64,000 nucleotides of DNA from Dichotomocladium elegans (GCA_025716815.1 JAIXMN010000031.1:186001-250000); one strand, 5' to 3'; shown: positions 50,186 to 62,000, counted from the stretch's first letter. Program-made: numbers and translations. Notes: generated by a model not told the origin, from the letters alone.

Positions 50186-51475
50186 TCAGGAGATCATCTT
50201 TCTGTAGATCTTTTTAGAGTCATCCTCGTATTTTTTCAATTTAGCTTCTAGTGCATCCTTGATTTGAAGGAGATTTTCGTCTGTGGGATGGATCTTTTGG
50301 AGAAGTCAGGTTTCGGCATCCAAGCCCGGTCATATTTAATCCACCCACCTTGAGCCCATTTTGTACAAATTCCAAGCCGAGTTCGTACTGTGAGTTTGCA
50401 AGAGTGGCTTGGGCCATACGGTAGCAGGCCTTTACATTGTGGGGATCGCGGTCTAGCACCCTTTTACCCGATTCGATTGCAGCGCTCCAGTCCTTGAGTT
50501 TGAGATGACACAAGGTGATATTACCTTGGATGGCAATCATGAGTTGTCGACATTTCACTGTTTCCTCGGGCTCACAATCCCAAAGATCAACAATATATTG
50601 CCGTGCCTTAAACGAAAAGGGTAGATCATCAGCAGGACGCCCCCTCCTTTCCCTGTTTCTTTCTTACATACCCGTTTATATGCATATAGCGCGGTGCTAT
50701 AGTTCTGCTTCGCCATGAATTCATTTCCTTCGTTCTTTTTGATGGTTGCCGCCTCAATTCGCTGTTTCGCCGTATGGGCAGGCTATTGTATCCCCTCCAT
50801 CTGATCAGCCTGGCCATATGTACTCTACTTTCATGAAAAGCCCTTCCTATTGTTACTCTCCACATACCTCCCAAGATTCCAAAAGTTCCACTACGAAGCG
50901 CAAATCGGCTTTGGGCGGCACTAATGGATAACTGCCCTTCTCGCCGTAACCTTATTCCATTGATGGTTAAAAAAGGTTACCTTTTACAGAAACGCAACAC
51001 AAACTGACCATATTCATAAGAGCAACAAATCTCGGCAATCTCGCCGGGCTTCATTGTTGGAATTGCAATCTCCCATGCTTCAATAACCTTGCCTACATAA
51101 TATCCGCGTCCGTCTACGTCAGTCTGCGAAGGGTTGGGGAAAAGAGCAAGGCGGGGGATCAGAGTCTTTTAAACTGACCGTCCTTAAGTTTGAATGTGAA
51201 TGCCACTTTACGATCGCGGGAAGAATCAAATTTTGCATCTCCCTTGGCAATATACGCGTCGAAATGAACTAAAGAGAAAGAAAAAAAGGACCGAGGAGAC
51301 CATGTGGATTGAGTCAGCTGCGGGTGCGGTTGCAGTAACGGTTGAGGGAAAGGGATAGCAGGGCCGGCGACGTTCCGACCGTACCAGCTACTTCGCTTTT
51401 CTTCTTTGGAGTTGCGCCGAAACCCTCTTGGATAATACGCTTAGTCACTTTGCCGTCTTCTGTCAGTGCTTCCAT
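50186..51475 (-). CDS. FKBP-type peptidyl-prolyl isomerase with TPR domain
   Basis: Immunophilin-like co-chaperone. Exons: 51385-51475, 51179-51268, 51009-51113, 50868-50950, 50672-50782, 50349-50606, 50186-50293. This is 846 nt, 281 residues. The FKBP fold runs from about residue 20 to 125: VHFDAYIAKG, KFDSSRDRKVAFTFKL, GKVIEAWEIAIPTMKPGE and a C-terminal VVELLESWE strand. Several isomerase-site aromatics of FKBP12 are not obvious, so activity may be weak. Three TPR motifs follow (about 135-260). Carboxylate-clamp residues are present: Lys/Asn in IKKNEGNEF, Asn in QGNITLCHL and Lys/Arg in VKACYRMAQA. This suggests binding of Hsp90 or Hsp70 C-termini. The length and layout resemble single-FKBP co-chaperones such as FKBP8 or AIP without a membrane anchor. 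The exon 2/3 junction is the least certain splice. Confidence 0.92.
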
Positions 51476-51806
51476 GGCGCGTTGGAATGAGTGAAAGAGT
51501 AAGAGGAGAAATAAAATAAAAAGGAGTGGTGGTGTTTCTTTAATTGGATTGTTTTTGTCCCTCAGCGCTGAAAATAAAGCACTGCATCGTAATAATATTC
51601 CTTCTATGCTTTATGGGGGACCTGCACCTTCTAAACGAAGCCTTATCCACGCATATACGACGATACAAACGGAGGATGCCATATATGATGAATTACACGA
51701 AACCAGTATATTAATAAAAAAGACGTGCATCATATGTTCTGTACCTTACATTTGCAGAAAAACACAGAGGCGACATCGCGTTTCTCCTACAGGAGTCTAG
51801 TTGTTC

Positions 51807-53350
51807 TTATAATTTCGCTGAAGGCGAAGGTCCAGCCAAGCCTCGTCTCATTGCCTCCTCGATGATCGGACCTGTTGCGGTTATGAGTATTCAATTAACC
51901 ATAAGGATAATAAATCTCATACCAAAGTTCTTGGGTGTTTCGAATGGCACTGTGTGTGTCCCATCAATAAATTGGACAGTGGCCTGCTTAACTCTTGAGG
52001 TGATTCTGGGGGCATTTTTCGGCTTAAGGCTACATATTGCTTGTCAACCATCTGTTTACCAAGGTCTTACACCAAGTACAAACTTACAACTTTGAGCCCT
52101 TGGCGTAAATGAAGCTTATGGGGAGAGTCAGGGTGGCAATTGCGTGGTAGCCCGTCACTTGCGCATACATTTGCGCTCTGAAGTTGTGCTGGAAGGGAAC
52201 ATACATAATGTAACATGTTCATATTCGTAAGTCCATGGCCAAGGTGGGTGGGATGGAGCGGGGGCCAGGAGAGCATCCGCTTTTAGGCAAACTTACCGTT
52301 TCTTGTTCCTTTGGGCATTTCAGTTTCACTGTGCCGTCATCGGTCTCATACATGCCATAGTTCTGGTTGAAGAAAAGGCGCATATGCAACTACTGGTTCA
52401 GTATATACTTCCTTTACTGATGGCTACCGAAACCGTAAAGCTTACCACATAGAGCTCCAGCACCTCCGGGTCAAAGATCTTGAAGAATTTGTTTGAACTA
52501 AGATGCTTGTAGCATGCGTCGCTAAGTAAAAAGACAGAATGAATACTGGGTTCGCCTAGCATTGCCATGCGCTACTTACAAGCTCGGCCAAGTATCACGA
52601 CGTTTTGCACTAAGCATGGTCGCGTATTTTTCACGTACGACGACTGGATCGATATGGGCTCCAATGACAGGCTCAATGACGCACATGGAATCAAATGTTT
52701 TTGGGTAAAATACTTCACACAGAAGCCTTTGGATTATCAATATCACATGTTATAGGATGTTGAGTCCAGAAAAAAAAAGAGGGAAATTGGCTCACATGCA
52801 CGTTCCGCCGAAACTATGACTGACGCCGATGAGCTTGTCGTAGTCCGTCTTAAGCCCCATGGTATCGATCACCTGCTTGGTATCCAGCACATGGTCGAAC
52901 CATTGATCTAAGAGTTTGAGTATCAGTACCCGAGAACTATAAAGACACAGAAACATGGAACACGCGCATTCCCCCCTCTAGCTCTCTCATGCCTAAGATA
53001 GAGCACAAGTCTGCAGAAAATGAAAAAATACACTTACAATAGTCGTCAAGCGTGTCCTCATTCGCTCGAGCCGAATCGCCGTGGTTACGGCCATCCCATA
53101 AGACTACGGAAAAGTCTGTATGGTCATACTCGGGCAATGTTCGAATATGTTCGATGAAATAGCGCATGGCGGGATGTAACATCTCTTTATTGAATCCATT
53201 GGCATGGGACCATAGCATAGCCACTTTGCGTTCGGCTTTTTGAGGGGCATTGAAGATGTGTTTCTCGACGGCCAGCTTTTGAGTATCCCAGCCCCTTGTC
53301 GCCGGACTGACAGGGATAAAACGGCTCAGGGCAGGTACTAGGCGAGGCAT
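51807..53350 (-). CDS. Peroxisomal alpha/beta-hydrolase with PTS1 (Lpx1-like)
   Basis: Predicted serine hydrolase imported into peroxisomes. Exons: 53038-53350, 52796-52907, 52580-52726, 52446-52521, 52297-52362, 52088-52188, 52034-52051, 51923-52005, 51807-51871. This is 981 nt, 326 residues, and all phases close. The fold is visible from VAMLWSHANGFNKEMLHPAM (oxyanion-hole strand) through VVLWDGRNHGDSAR and the nucleophile elbow GVSHSFGGTCM (Ser flanked as S-H-S-F-G) to the likely catalytic His in IDGTHTVPFE. The protein ends SAKL, a PTS1 tripeptide AKL. Exon 7 is an 18-nt micro-exon; it is required to keep the frame but is the least certain. Substrate is unknown; yeast Lpx1 is a peroxisomal lipase of the same general type. 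Related broken copies lie in the duplication block at 29951-30955 and 38875-39879. Confidence 0.88.
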
Positions 53351-53486
53351 ATTTCCTTCTTTTGTGTAAAAAAACTGCGACCTTTCGGTGTAGTACACCC
53401 TGGACCATCTTACTCTCTCACTCTCTTATTTTATTAATCGGTCATAATAATTTTACCGCTCAGTTTTGTCAGCAGATATTACATTC

Positions 53487-54853
53487 TTAGCGGCGTGTAT
53501 TGAAGGAATGCGCTTCGTAAGGCGGCAAAGAGGATGACAGAAGCGCAGGTTCCTGCTGGGCAGCAGTGTTATAAGATGGTACGCGCGATATCTCCATTCC
53601 ATGCCACCAGATTCCTTGGTTGTTTGTGCTGTCTACCGACCGGGAAAGGGGTTGTTCTGGATCTTCGTTTTGTGGTTGGTCTTCCGAGGTTTCACAAGAA
53701 GACGTCCTTCTTCGTGTTGGGCTACGAAGATTGATCTCAGGCATCTGTTGCTGCTGTAGTTGCTGCAGCCGTTGTCGTTGTCTCGCATTTGTGTATGATA
53801 CTGGCTGGTAGGGTGGTAAGCTGTTGGTTTCCTGTACAAGTGCCGAGACCAGGAGGATAACGGCTGCACAGCGGACTTCTGACGCCTGTCCGTCTACATT
53901 CAACAGATGGACGGCCATCTTGACTCTGTGATGGATGCGCATCATTTCGTTCGACGAGTCGCAGTGTATGAGTGGAGGGTCCTTAGGAATGGAGATCGGT
54001 AGTGTATGTGTCCATCCGCCATATGGCACTTTCGATTTGTCTTCGGGACTGCAATGTTTCTTATCGTTCGCTGCACATACCCAGGCATGCCTTGTTGAGC
54101 TTTCGTGTGCAGTGTAGATGCAGTATTCTTTAAGAGTAGCAGCAATGCGGCGGACCCGGAGACGGCCTGCAAGTGGCCGAATCTCAAATGTGATTGGAAT
54201 GGTGTCGCCTAGGCAATATACACGAGTTGGGATCGTGATATTGTATTCGACTTTATCTTCCCAAGTATTGTGGACCTCCCATGAATTATCCACAGAGAGT
54301 TCTGAGGGTCTTACAGTGCGGATTATTTGGATGGTACGTTTAAAACTGAAATTCTGGAGGAGAAATGGCCGATCGACAATAGCCTTGAGTTGATAAACAA
54401 CCTTCCCATTTGTGGCCTCAACAGACTGTGGTAGATCGCCTGGCAATGTCAAAGCAAAATCCCACGTGTGACGGCCTGCAGGAATGGTGTAGCTCTTGCG
54501 TGAATGCGCGGTCAGATCATTCGCTTCTGGTAAAAACTGCCACTTATGATCGATAATGCTACGTTCTTGCTGATGATAATTCTGTGTGTGACCTACACCG
54601 GACAATCCCACCAGGAAATGGTGGACGCTTTTAGGCACTAGGGCTACTGGGCCGGTCGAGGGGGCTTATGCTTACCCTCTGTCCAAGACACTTTCATTTT
54701 GCCATAAAACTTCAGCATTACAGATCGCACCTTAGTCGGTTCATTCAGATCAAGGATCAGCACACCTTGAAGAATCTTCCCTGCTGATTCTTCTTCCTGC
54801 CCATGGAGTACAATGGTATCTTCGACAACTTCGATCTTGATCGGATTGCCCAT
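53487..54853 (-). CDS. Arrestin-related trafficking adaptor (alpha-arrestin)
   Basis: Alpha-arrestins bring a NEDD4/Rsp5 ubiquitin ligase to membrane transporters and so trigger their endocytosis. Exons: 54676-54853 and 53487-54592, 1,284 nt, 427 residues. The arrestin N-domain begins almost at once (IKIEVVEDTIVLHGQEEE, VRSVMLKFYGKMKVSWTEG). Its next segment after the intron is YHQQERSIIDHKWQFLPE. The arrestin C-domain covers about residues 160-305 (VEYNITIPTRVYCLGDTIPI). The remaining ~120 residues are low in structure with two LPxY ligase-binding PY motifs: LPPY at about 318-321 and at about 415-418. A Gln-rich stretch lies between them. Two domains plus tail PY motifs match fungal ART proteins; which transporter it controls cannot be read from the sequence. 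Confidence 0.93.
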
Positions 54854-55132
54854 TTTTTATTTTAGAAAAAAAGAAAATGGGAAAATGCAGAAAACGTTAG
54901 CACAGGTTATTTTTCTTCCTCCGATCCAAGCAAGCATGAGATACGCACGGACAGGAAAGAATTCTCTCTCTGATTTATTTACCGCTGGCTAAGGGTTGAG
55001 AGAATTAACTTTCTGCGCATGCAGAAATGGCGCAAGTGAAAAGAAAGGGGGTACGGGGACCCCCGAAAAAGGAGATCCACGTGAGAAGGATATGCCGGAG
55101 TCGAGTGTCGCCTGAAGAGTCACGCAACATAG

Positions 55133-56290
55133 CTACGTTGGACAAGGCACGCCAGAGGGAGTGAGAACTTTAACTGTGTTGGTCCAGGCGAGGCCATGAG
55201 TTTTAATATCGACCAGAAAATCGACGGCCAATATCGATAGGAGAGATGACGCGGTAGCGTCTTTGTTTTGCGTATAGCAAGTGCTGTAGAGATCCTTGAT
55301 AGTATCGTCATCCTCTGTCGCTGCCTCGTAGTGCATTGAGAGGCTAATGATGGCTAACTGTTTGCTCATCCGAGGCTTGATGATGAAACTCGATGAGCTG
55401 CCTTTGCCGATCTGTGCGTTTGTCGTACTGCTGAGAACGCGGACAGACATGTTGTCAATGTGCGTGGGTATCCAGTTTTGTGAATTGTCGATTGTGAGGT
55501 TAAGGCTCCAGGTCGTGTTGAAGACAACACTGCCGCTACCAGCGCTGCCGGTGTTCATGAAGGTCGAGTTCTGACTACTGGACAGATCATCAAGACCGTC
55601 CAATGAAAGTTCTGGGACACGTGGCCAACAAAAGAACCACACCAGAGCCAGGGCAGCAAGGAATAGGACTCCGAGAAATGTAAACAGGCGCCAATGGCGA
55701 ATTGGTAGCGAGGACTCTCCACAGCAGCAGTAACAGCAGCACCATCTCAGTCGACTGTCGGCATGCTGCTGTCGCCGTCGACGCCTACGCCGCCTGCTTT
55801 TGGAAAACAAGAGCGAATGTGTTTTAGAGGTGAGTGGATTCGGGCTTTCGTGAGCATTTGTGTTGTGAGTTGAGTGGACTTGAAGTGATATGGTTCTGTC
55901 TTGGTTGGATATCGTCACATCCTCAATAAAGATCGGGGTAACTGGTGTATTGGGATCACGCCTGTGGTGGGAATACGGTAAGTAGGAATTGGCGCGGTAG
56001 TTTGGAAGAGGCTGTCGCTTGTCTTCATGACGCGCATAGGGATCTTCATTATAAAAGTAGTCCCTTGTGGTCAAATTTGTTGTGCTACTTTCCGAGGCTG
56101 TCCGGGAATGTAGTTTCACTTCTTTTCGCCCGAGAGAATTGCCGTGATCAGCTATTCAAGAATCACATTCGTGAATTAGCAATAGTGTAATGCGCTTAAT
56201 GTTAAGAGATAGAGATAGAGAGATAGCTTGGCTCGAAAAGCTCCTACTGTTGGGTTTTCGCGCGGCTCGATAGGGATCGTTGTCTTCCAT
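55133..56290 (-). CDS. Single-pass membrane protein with LEA2-like C-terminal domain
   Basis: Exons 56248-56290 and 55133-56151, 1,062 nt, 353 residues. The first exon (MEDNDPYRAARKPN) is inferred from a good ATG, a GTAGGA donor and closing phase; the long second exon is secure. Residues 1-130 are polar and low in structure. A run of Arg (about 134-141), a Cys cluster WCCCYCCC (about 151-158) and one transmembrane helix (about 170-190, LFTFLGVLFLAALALVWFFCW) follow. After it come ~160 residues with NxT/S sequons and the alternating hydrophobic pattern of fungal LEA2/Tag1-type lumenal or outside domains (SLNLTIDNSQNWIPTHIDNMSVRV). The layout suggests a type II membrane protein with an N-in tail. 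The Cys cluster may be lipid-modified. Function is unknown. Confidence 0.75.
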
Positions 56291-57076
56291 ATGTTGGAAG
56301 TAAAGGAGGAAAGCACACACACACACACAAAAAAAAAGAGGAAGGGGTGAATGCAAATTAAAGATGCGTGCCCTTCGTGTAACCTATTCAAAGCAAGTCA
56401 ATCAAAGTTTGTTCAACCGGCTTCGTTTGACCGGGTACTCTTTCGAAAATAAAGCTCGCGTAGAATCGTATTAAAATGATCGCACCTAGCAGGTAAAAAT
56501 CCCGTTATCTTATAAAAGCAATGGCTCTTATTTTCTACTTATCCATATTGTGTATTAAATTATTCAATCTGCTAACAAGAAGAACAGTGGAAAGGTCCAA
56601 GGGTGTCTTAACCGGGCGCCACCGATGGGACATGACAAAAATAAAACCAGCATTTCTTGATGAGTCTGAATTTCATATTAATATGAAACAGCAGCAAAGG
56701 CATGACCTGATGCAAGAAAGGTTCTTAATACTACGTTCGGTATTAAATACCAGAGCAAATGCAATGGCAGTCTTGGTAGCAGTCTTGACATCATTACAAG
56801 TAAATAAACTCTAAGTGACCTCTCATTAGCTCAGCTTCCTCGAGGCTACTATACATATACATATGAATGGCCACTATTTGATACAGGTTATGCATCCATT
56901 CATTACAATAGATGGATAATTCTTAAAATATGCGAAATTTAATTTGCTCCTCATCCCGCCTGTTTCCCCTCCCCCCCCCGCACACACCCGGAAAAGGCAT
57001 TTGCGGCAGAGAACGAGATACACATACACACCCGTCCGCTTCTTTCCTACTTTACTCCCCGATAGATATTACCACT
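56291..57076. other. 786-bp intergenic stretch between divergent genes, containing transposon debris
   Basis: Upstream DNA of both the LEA2-like gene (-) and the ankyrin gene (+). A Tc1/mariner fragment sits at about 56590-56710. A C-run lies near 56970-56980 and a CA-rich patch at 57010-57030. Nothing else was recognised. Confidence 0.5.
56590..56710 (+). mobile_element. Fragment of a Tc1/mariner transposase gene
   Basis: The plus-strand frame contains WDMTKIK, then FLDESEFHINMK, the signature around the first catalytic Asp of this transposase family. The same WDMT and FHINMK segments are in the longer relic at 61.0-62.0 kb. Sequence to either side does not continue the family. This is a dead remnant of about 120 bp. 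Confidence 0.75.
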
Positions 57077-57962
57077 ATGACACACGATGACGGTGCCTCC
57101 ATCAGTCAGTAGCTTTTCTCCTTCATTGAATTGCCTTTTTATCAGCAGTCTACTCATTCTCTTTGTCCAGATGAGCTTGTGTTGGCTGCTTGCCGCAGCG
57201 ATCAACTCGAGACTTTAGAGTCGGCCATGGAGGATGACAGCTTCGATCCCAATTTTGTGGACGGCGTCGGTAACACAGCTGCCCATTATGCGTAAGCAAA
57301 ATGGCTGTTTGATTTTGTTTCCACCAAGCAAACTCAAGCGGGATTCTCTTCATTTGCAGTGCTAAGAATGGCTCGATCGATTGCCTGGAGGCGTTAGTAA
57401 ACATCGATAATATTAATCTCGATATTAAGAATCGTATCGAAGGAGACACACCACTCCATAACGCCGTCCGGTACCAGACTGAACATGTCGAGATGGCCGT
57501 TGCAATGGTCCAGCTGTTGCTCGAGGGAGGTGCTGATCCAGAGTAAGTAATGGTTAGGGGAGGAGACACAGAATGTTTTGTGGCAGGTCACGCTGCTTTC
57601 CGGATGAATATGTCAAAGAGACAAACAAACACAATGAAGAGGAGCAAATTATAACAAGAGCGATGCATTTAGTATTAAGAATCGTGATCAGCTCAAACCA
57701 ATCGACTTGGTGATTCCGAAGTATACTGACCTCAAGGAGATCCTAGAACACGGTGTTATCGCTAACCAGTTTGTAAGGAGGATGAGAACATAGAGAGCGA
57801 GCGAACAAAAAAGAGATGGATGGGGAGGTCATATGTGCGCGAGCGTATACGTGTGTTCGTTGCTAATCCAGGAAATAGGATGAGGATGACATAGTGGATG
57901 AGGATGAATTTGCTGCTGCCGAGCATGCCGATTATGATTCTGATGATGCACACAGCGATTAG
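57077..57962 (+). CDS. Small ankyrin-repeat protein with acidic tail
   Basis: Exons 57077-57104, 57171-57291, 57360-57542, 57673-57772, 57879-57962. This is 516 nt, 171 residues, and phases close. Ankyrin repeats run from about residue 12 to 135: ELVLAACRSDQLETLESAME, GNTAAHYAAKNGSIDCLEAL and GDTPLHNAVRYQTEHVEMA, then VQLLLEGGADPD. The last ~27 residues are very acidic (DEDDIVDEDEFAAAEHADYD). Small size, about three repeats and an acidic tail resemble nuclear ankyrin adaptors or chaperones such as yeast Yar1, but I cannot assign orthology. The start at 57077 gives a short first exon ending ASI, with a GTCAGT donor. The second frame of the locus on the minus strand is a shadow. Confidence 0.9.
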
Positions 57963-58476
57963 AATCAAAGCCGTTTGGGCGTGCCAACCTGCTATTCTTT
58001 TGCTTCTGTAGCATTAGAGCAAATAAAGTATAAACTGTCAACAAGGGACGATTATGTTTGAAGATAAGGCGCCTGAGACCTCTGCGGTTGAGATTCTATC
58101 TGATTCTATCCCTATTGAAAGATGTGCAGTAGATGACAGTTTTGAGTCGTATTTGCGAATATTACTGTTTTGGCTTCCGGTTGCCACAGCTGAGGGCAAA
58201 GGGACATTTTCCTTTGGCGGATCCTCATGGTCATAGTCTCGACTTATGGCAAAGTGCGTTCATCATCTGATACTTCCGATTTCATAAGATGACCATTAGA
58301 GGGTCTAGAAATGGCAAATGAGTAATTCTCATTGTTACTGTAAAAATATTACATGGCAGAATAGTTAGGATTCGAAAGATTTTAAAAGGGAGGCAACTAT
58401 CGTGCGGGACGTGGCGTTGGCTTGCATTAAAAGCGGGGTTATCTAGATCATATCGGTCTCCTTTACTTCGTATCGC
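57963..58476. other. 514-bp stretch between convergent genes
   Basis: Separates the 3' ends of the ankyrin gene (+) and the DUF2408 gene (-). A plus-strand frame at 58054-58236 is open but unconvincing. Nothing else was seen. Confidence 0.5.
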
Positions 58477-60183
58477 TTAGTTTTCCCGTTCTTCCTCGCT
58501 ACTCGTATCTGGCAGACGAAGCTCTTCAAGTAAACTATAGCATTCCTCAAGGACAGAGACACACAAAGCCTGACCCTCTGGTACATTTCCTTCGTCATCA
58601 TGAAATTTACCGTCTTTTCGCAAATTATCAATGCTAGTGAGTTTCATTTGATAAGGGTAGAGCTCTTCAGGTGAGCATGGTGCGCCGGTGTTTTTGACGG
58701 CCATGAGACACTGCTTTACTGTGGTGAGCTGGTTGTAGATGGGCGTTAAGGCTTCGGACACAGGCAAACTCTCGCTAAGCAGGATGAGGATCATGCGGTA
58801 GCACTTTTGAAGCAAGAAAAGAAGTACTGTCTGGCCTTCTGGTGCTTCGCCATTCTCGTCGAGGAATTTTCCCTGCTTTGACGCATCGGCATCTTCGTCT
58901 GAGCATCGCATGGATACAATATCATGGAGTTGGTGCTGATATGTGAAGAGGTCGGTCTGGCGCAGGGTCCATTTGTGAGTCAGCTCAAGACGCTCCAGCT
59001 GAGTTTTGATTTCCACAAGTCGCTCACGGATTGTCTGGAGTGCAGGTGGAAACTCGGTACTCGTCGCAAGGATCAGATCGTACGCGTACGCGTAGATTTG
59101 TTCTAGAAGATCACATAGCACTGCCTGACCCGGTGGAATACTCCCATCCTCCCCGAGAAACTTTCCGTCCACGCGTCTTTGGTCGATATCATGCAGTTCA
59201 CGTTGTGCAGAAAGGATGTCACTCGCCAAAAAGGTGCGTCGGCAAGCGATGGAAACGAGGTGACGTCGGACACGCAGCAACTGATTGCGGACAGGGATAC
59301 TAAATTATCCAAAGAGATAAAATCAGCAAGCCATGGAACGTTATTTTATCCGCTACAAGATCAATGTATCTTGACTTAACAGTTCTGGAGAAACTTCGTG
59401 TATGGTGTCGAGAAGCTTTTGATAAATGCGCTCTATGTATGATTAAAAGAAAACGTTATTTTCATTGAAGCCAGCTCTTCAATGAGAACACAAAAACGTA
59501 CTGCATTGATTAAATTTGGACGTGACAATTATCATGGCAGACTTCGGTAGGACATGGTCGCGACTGTCGACAGCGATAATTTGTTCGATCTCTTTGAGTT
59601 TCTTTTCGTAGGGTTCTAGAAACTCTTCCGCATAAATTCCAAATTCTTCCAGTCGATCAAAGCATTGCTGAAACAAAACAAAACAAAAAGACCGCTTTGT
59701 CAGTTCATCGCTCAGTTTAACGCGTGCGTAGATGTTTACCTTGATTGCGACGACCTGTGAATATACCGCGGGTGCTATCCAACAGTTGCAACGGTGAGAT
59801 AGATAACGTCCTCTCGACGTATAACAGATTTACATACTTTCTCGGGTCTTTCCGAGGCTCAAATACGACAAACTGAGAAGTTGACACACTTCGTCAAGCA
59901 CCTGGTCTGTACGTATCGCTGCATGTCCTTCAGGTAAGAGTTCACCATTACGAGCAGCCGCGAGCTTCTCCATTAACTCCTCAGTCTCGTCTTGCAATGG
60001 CAGAATATCTTGTGTTTTGAGGTAGCTCGAGCGATCTCGTTTTAGGGCATTTAGGCGATTCTTGACACTAAGCAGCTGTTCCAATATCGGGAGTTCTGTG
60101 TTTGGTTTCTCGTTATGCTTTTTTTCTCAGCTGTACTTCGCGATTTCCCAAAACTTACCTGCCGGAGGTACGTGGCTGGGCAT
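58477..60183 (-). CDS. DUF2408-family protein
   Basis: Exons 60159-60183, 59838-60095, 59740-59774, 59502-59667, 59381-59432, 58477-59299. This is 1,359 nt, 452 residues, and all phases close. The helical N-terminal half (LPILEQLLSVKNRLNALKRD, VYSQVVAIK, FGIYAEEFLEPYEKKLKEIE) continues into a C-terminal half with a three-fold repeated motif: GKFLGEDGSIPPGQAVLCDL, GKFLDENGEAPEGQTVLLFL and GKFHDDEGNVPEGQALCVSV. Each unit is about 90 residues and ends in helices. This pattern fits the fungal DUF2408 family, whose biochemical role is not established. It ends in an acidic tail (SSEEEREN). The first codons MPSHVPPA are split off by the first intron. Small exons make this model moderately uncertain at the 5' side. 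Confidence 0.87.
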
Positions 60184-60990
60184 AGAAAAGAAATATAATA
60201 TATTTTGATACGGGCGTGAATAAATGTGTGTGTATGGTGATTGTATATATGTGATTGCAAACTGAAGCAAATATGTAAAAAAAAAAGAGAGACGGAAAGT
60301 GGATTCTTCTATTCGCTCATACCTTTTTATTTAACCGGAACGAGGATTTTTCCGGTTAATTTGACACCCAGAATGCTTTACCTTCGTCCGGGGGTTGTTA
60401 AAGGGTAGACATGGGAACTTGGGTCGGCTAGACGCGCTCTAATCAGCATCTGCCGTGGCGGAGAAGGACTGAATAGGCTGCTTAATTGTTGAGATATTTT
60501 GTTAATCCCACCCCTTTATCACCCATCTTACATCAGGCGCATCCAAGTGTGTGCATGGCCAAAAATGGGAGAACTCCGGCATTCAGCCAATTTTGTACAG
60601 CGATAATGAATAGCAGATCAAAATCAAAGTCGCACACTGCCAGTTCCGAAGTCGCAGGTTCGCAAAAATACAAATCGCATTTTGCCCAGAAATCTTTACG
60701 CGTAATGACAGATCGAATGTCACATACATACACGGAAAGATGTCGCACAAGAAAAAGCTTTCTCTTCTATACATTTTTCCATTCTGAAATGAGCAACCTG
60801 TTTTTCTACTACGATGGCCAAGGTATGTCGTTGTTGAGCGTGGCTGTCTTGGACCTATGGACTATGCCATTGATGAGGAAATGTACTCACTTCAATCCGT
60901 TTGCTCTCACACTGAATATCTGCGTAGCATATCGTGCAAAGATAACCCTGAGCTTACTCCCACACACATTCCCCATCGAAAGGATACAGA
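60184..60990. other. 0.8-kb stretch upstream of the mariner relic
   Basis: Upstream region of the DUF2408 gene, followed by DNA of unknown origin. A plus-strand frame (60486-61001) is open for 171 codons with no recognised domain and a composition that does not look coding. An A run lies at about 60277-60286. Confidence 0.4.
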
Positions 60991-62000
60991 CATTCGGATG
61001 AAAGAATCTGGGATCAAGCGCAGTTACACAGCATAAACTGACCAAGGCAAGGTCAGATTTTTCAAACGGATGTGTGAGAAGGTTTGGAGCGCATCAGCTG
61101 CTAGGACTCCATATTCTTTCAGCCCAGCGATGGGCATTGCAGTATGAGAAGGACCCTGACAGCATCTTTAAGAAACCTAACGCGGGAGGGATTGTTCGCG
61201 TATTCTCAATGAAGAGCATAAGCGCATTATTTTAGAATGGTTGATGAAGACCCATCCATTGCCCTAGAGTAGCTGCCCATTGATTTATGAAAACGTATGT
61301 AACTTGTCATTAAAAATGGTTCGGTTTCAGCCTATAGACAGGAATAGTGCTGCGAAGATCCAAGAGCGCCCTGACTGAGTACGCAGATGGGATATGACCG
61401 ACATCGACTTCAAAAAGCTGCGTTTTTCTTTGATGTGCCTGGATTCCATATTAACATGAAATGCAGCATGGTGTGGTCCAGGAAAGGGACCCCTGCAGTG
61501 GTTACAGTACCAAAGACAACGACAATCGTGGGAGCAATCTCAGCATCAGGCATCATTCAATATACCTTGAGACTCCCGCAGCCACCAATCAAGGAAAGAA
61601 GAGCGCTGGTCAATCTGAAGTTGCGAGCAGAGGAACTGCAACTGTACATCATCTCAGCTTTAAGAGGATATCGATATGCTTATCTTCTACCGCACTCGCC
61701 TGAACTCAATCTTATTGAGCAGTTTTGGTCAGTGGTCAAGAACAAAGTTATATGCAGTAGGTTCTTGGAAAGCGAGACGTTGATAATACAGATCAGCAGG
61801 ACATCCATTAGCTTAAAGCTGAGCGATTTCGAAGGTTTCGTTTCTCATTCTCATATGTGCTTAGTTAGCTGCCGTAATGGGAGCAACTGTGATCCGACTG
61901 CTCCTCCACCTTCGGAGCTGCACCGGTTCTTGGGGGTGCGTCCCTGTCCCTTCTGTTCTTGATAATGGAGACTCCTACGCCATCCGTTTCAAGTGTAGCA
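60991..62000 (+). mobile_element. Decayed Tc1/mariner (IS630-type) transposon, transposase pseudogene
   Basis: Transposase segments appear in the right order but in several frames. First comes a helix-turn-helix part (AQRWALQYEKDPDSIF), then LNEEHKRIILEWL, LSLKMVRFQPIDRNSAAKIQ and FFDVPGFHINMK (first catalytic Asp kept, the usual following Glu changed). Next are KGTPAVVTVPKTTTIVGAIS, LPQPPIK, HSPELNLIEQFWSVVKNK (the last acidic residue region) and SDFEGFVSHSHMCL. The part that should hold the second catalytic Asp is missing between LQLYIISAL and RGYRYAYLLP. Stops and frameshifts are frequent. The element cannot make an active transposase. Terminal inverted repeats were not found by eye. Confidence 0.9.

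Noticed and set aside
53351..53408. Upstream in-frame extension of the hydrolase start
   Set aside because: The extended frame begins with an unlikely peptide (YYTERSQFFYT) and a non-conserved start; the ATG at 53350 starts a normal N-terminus.
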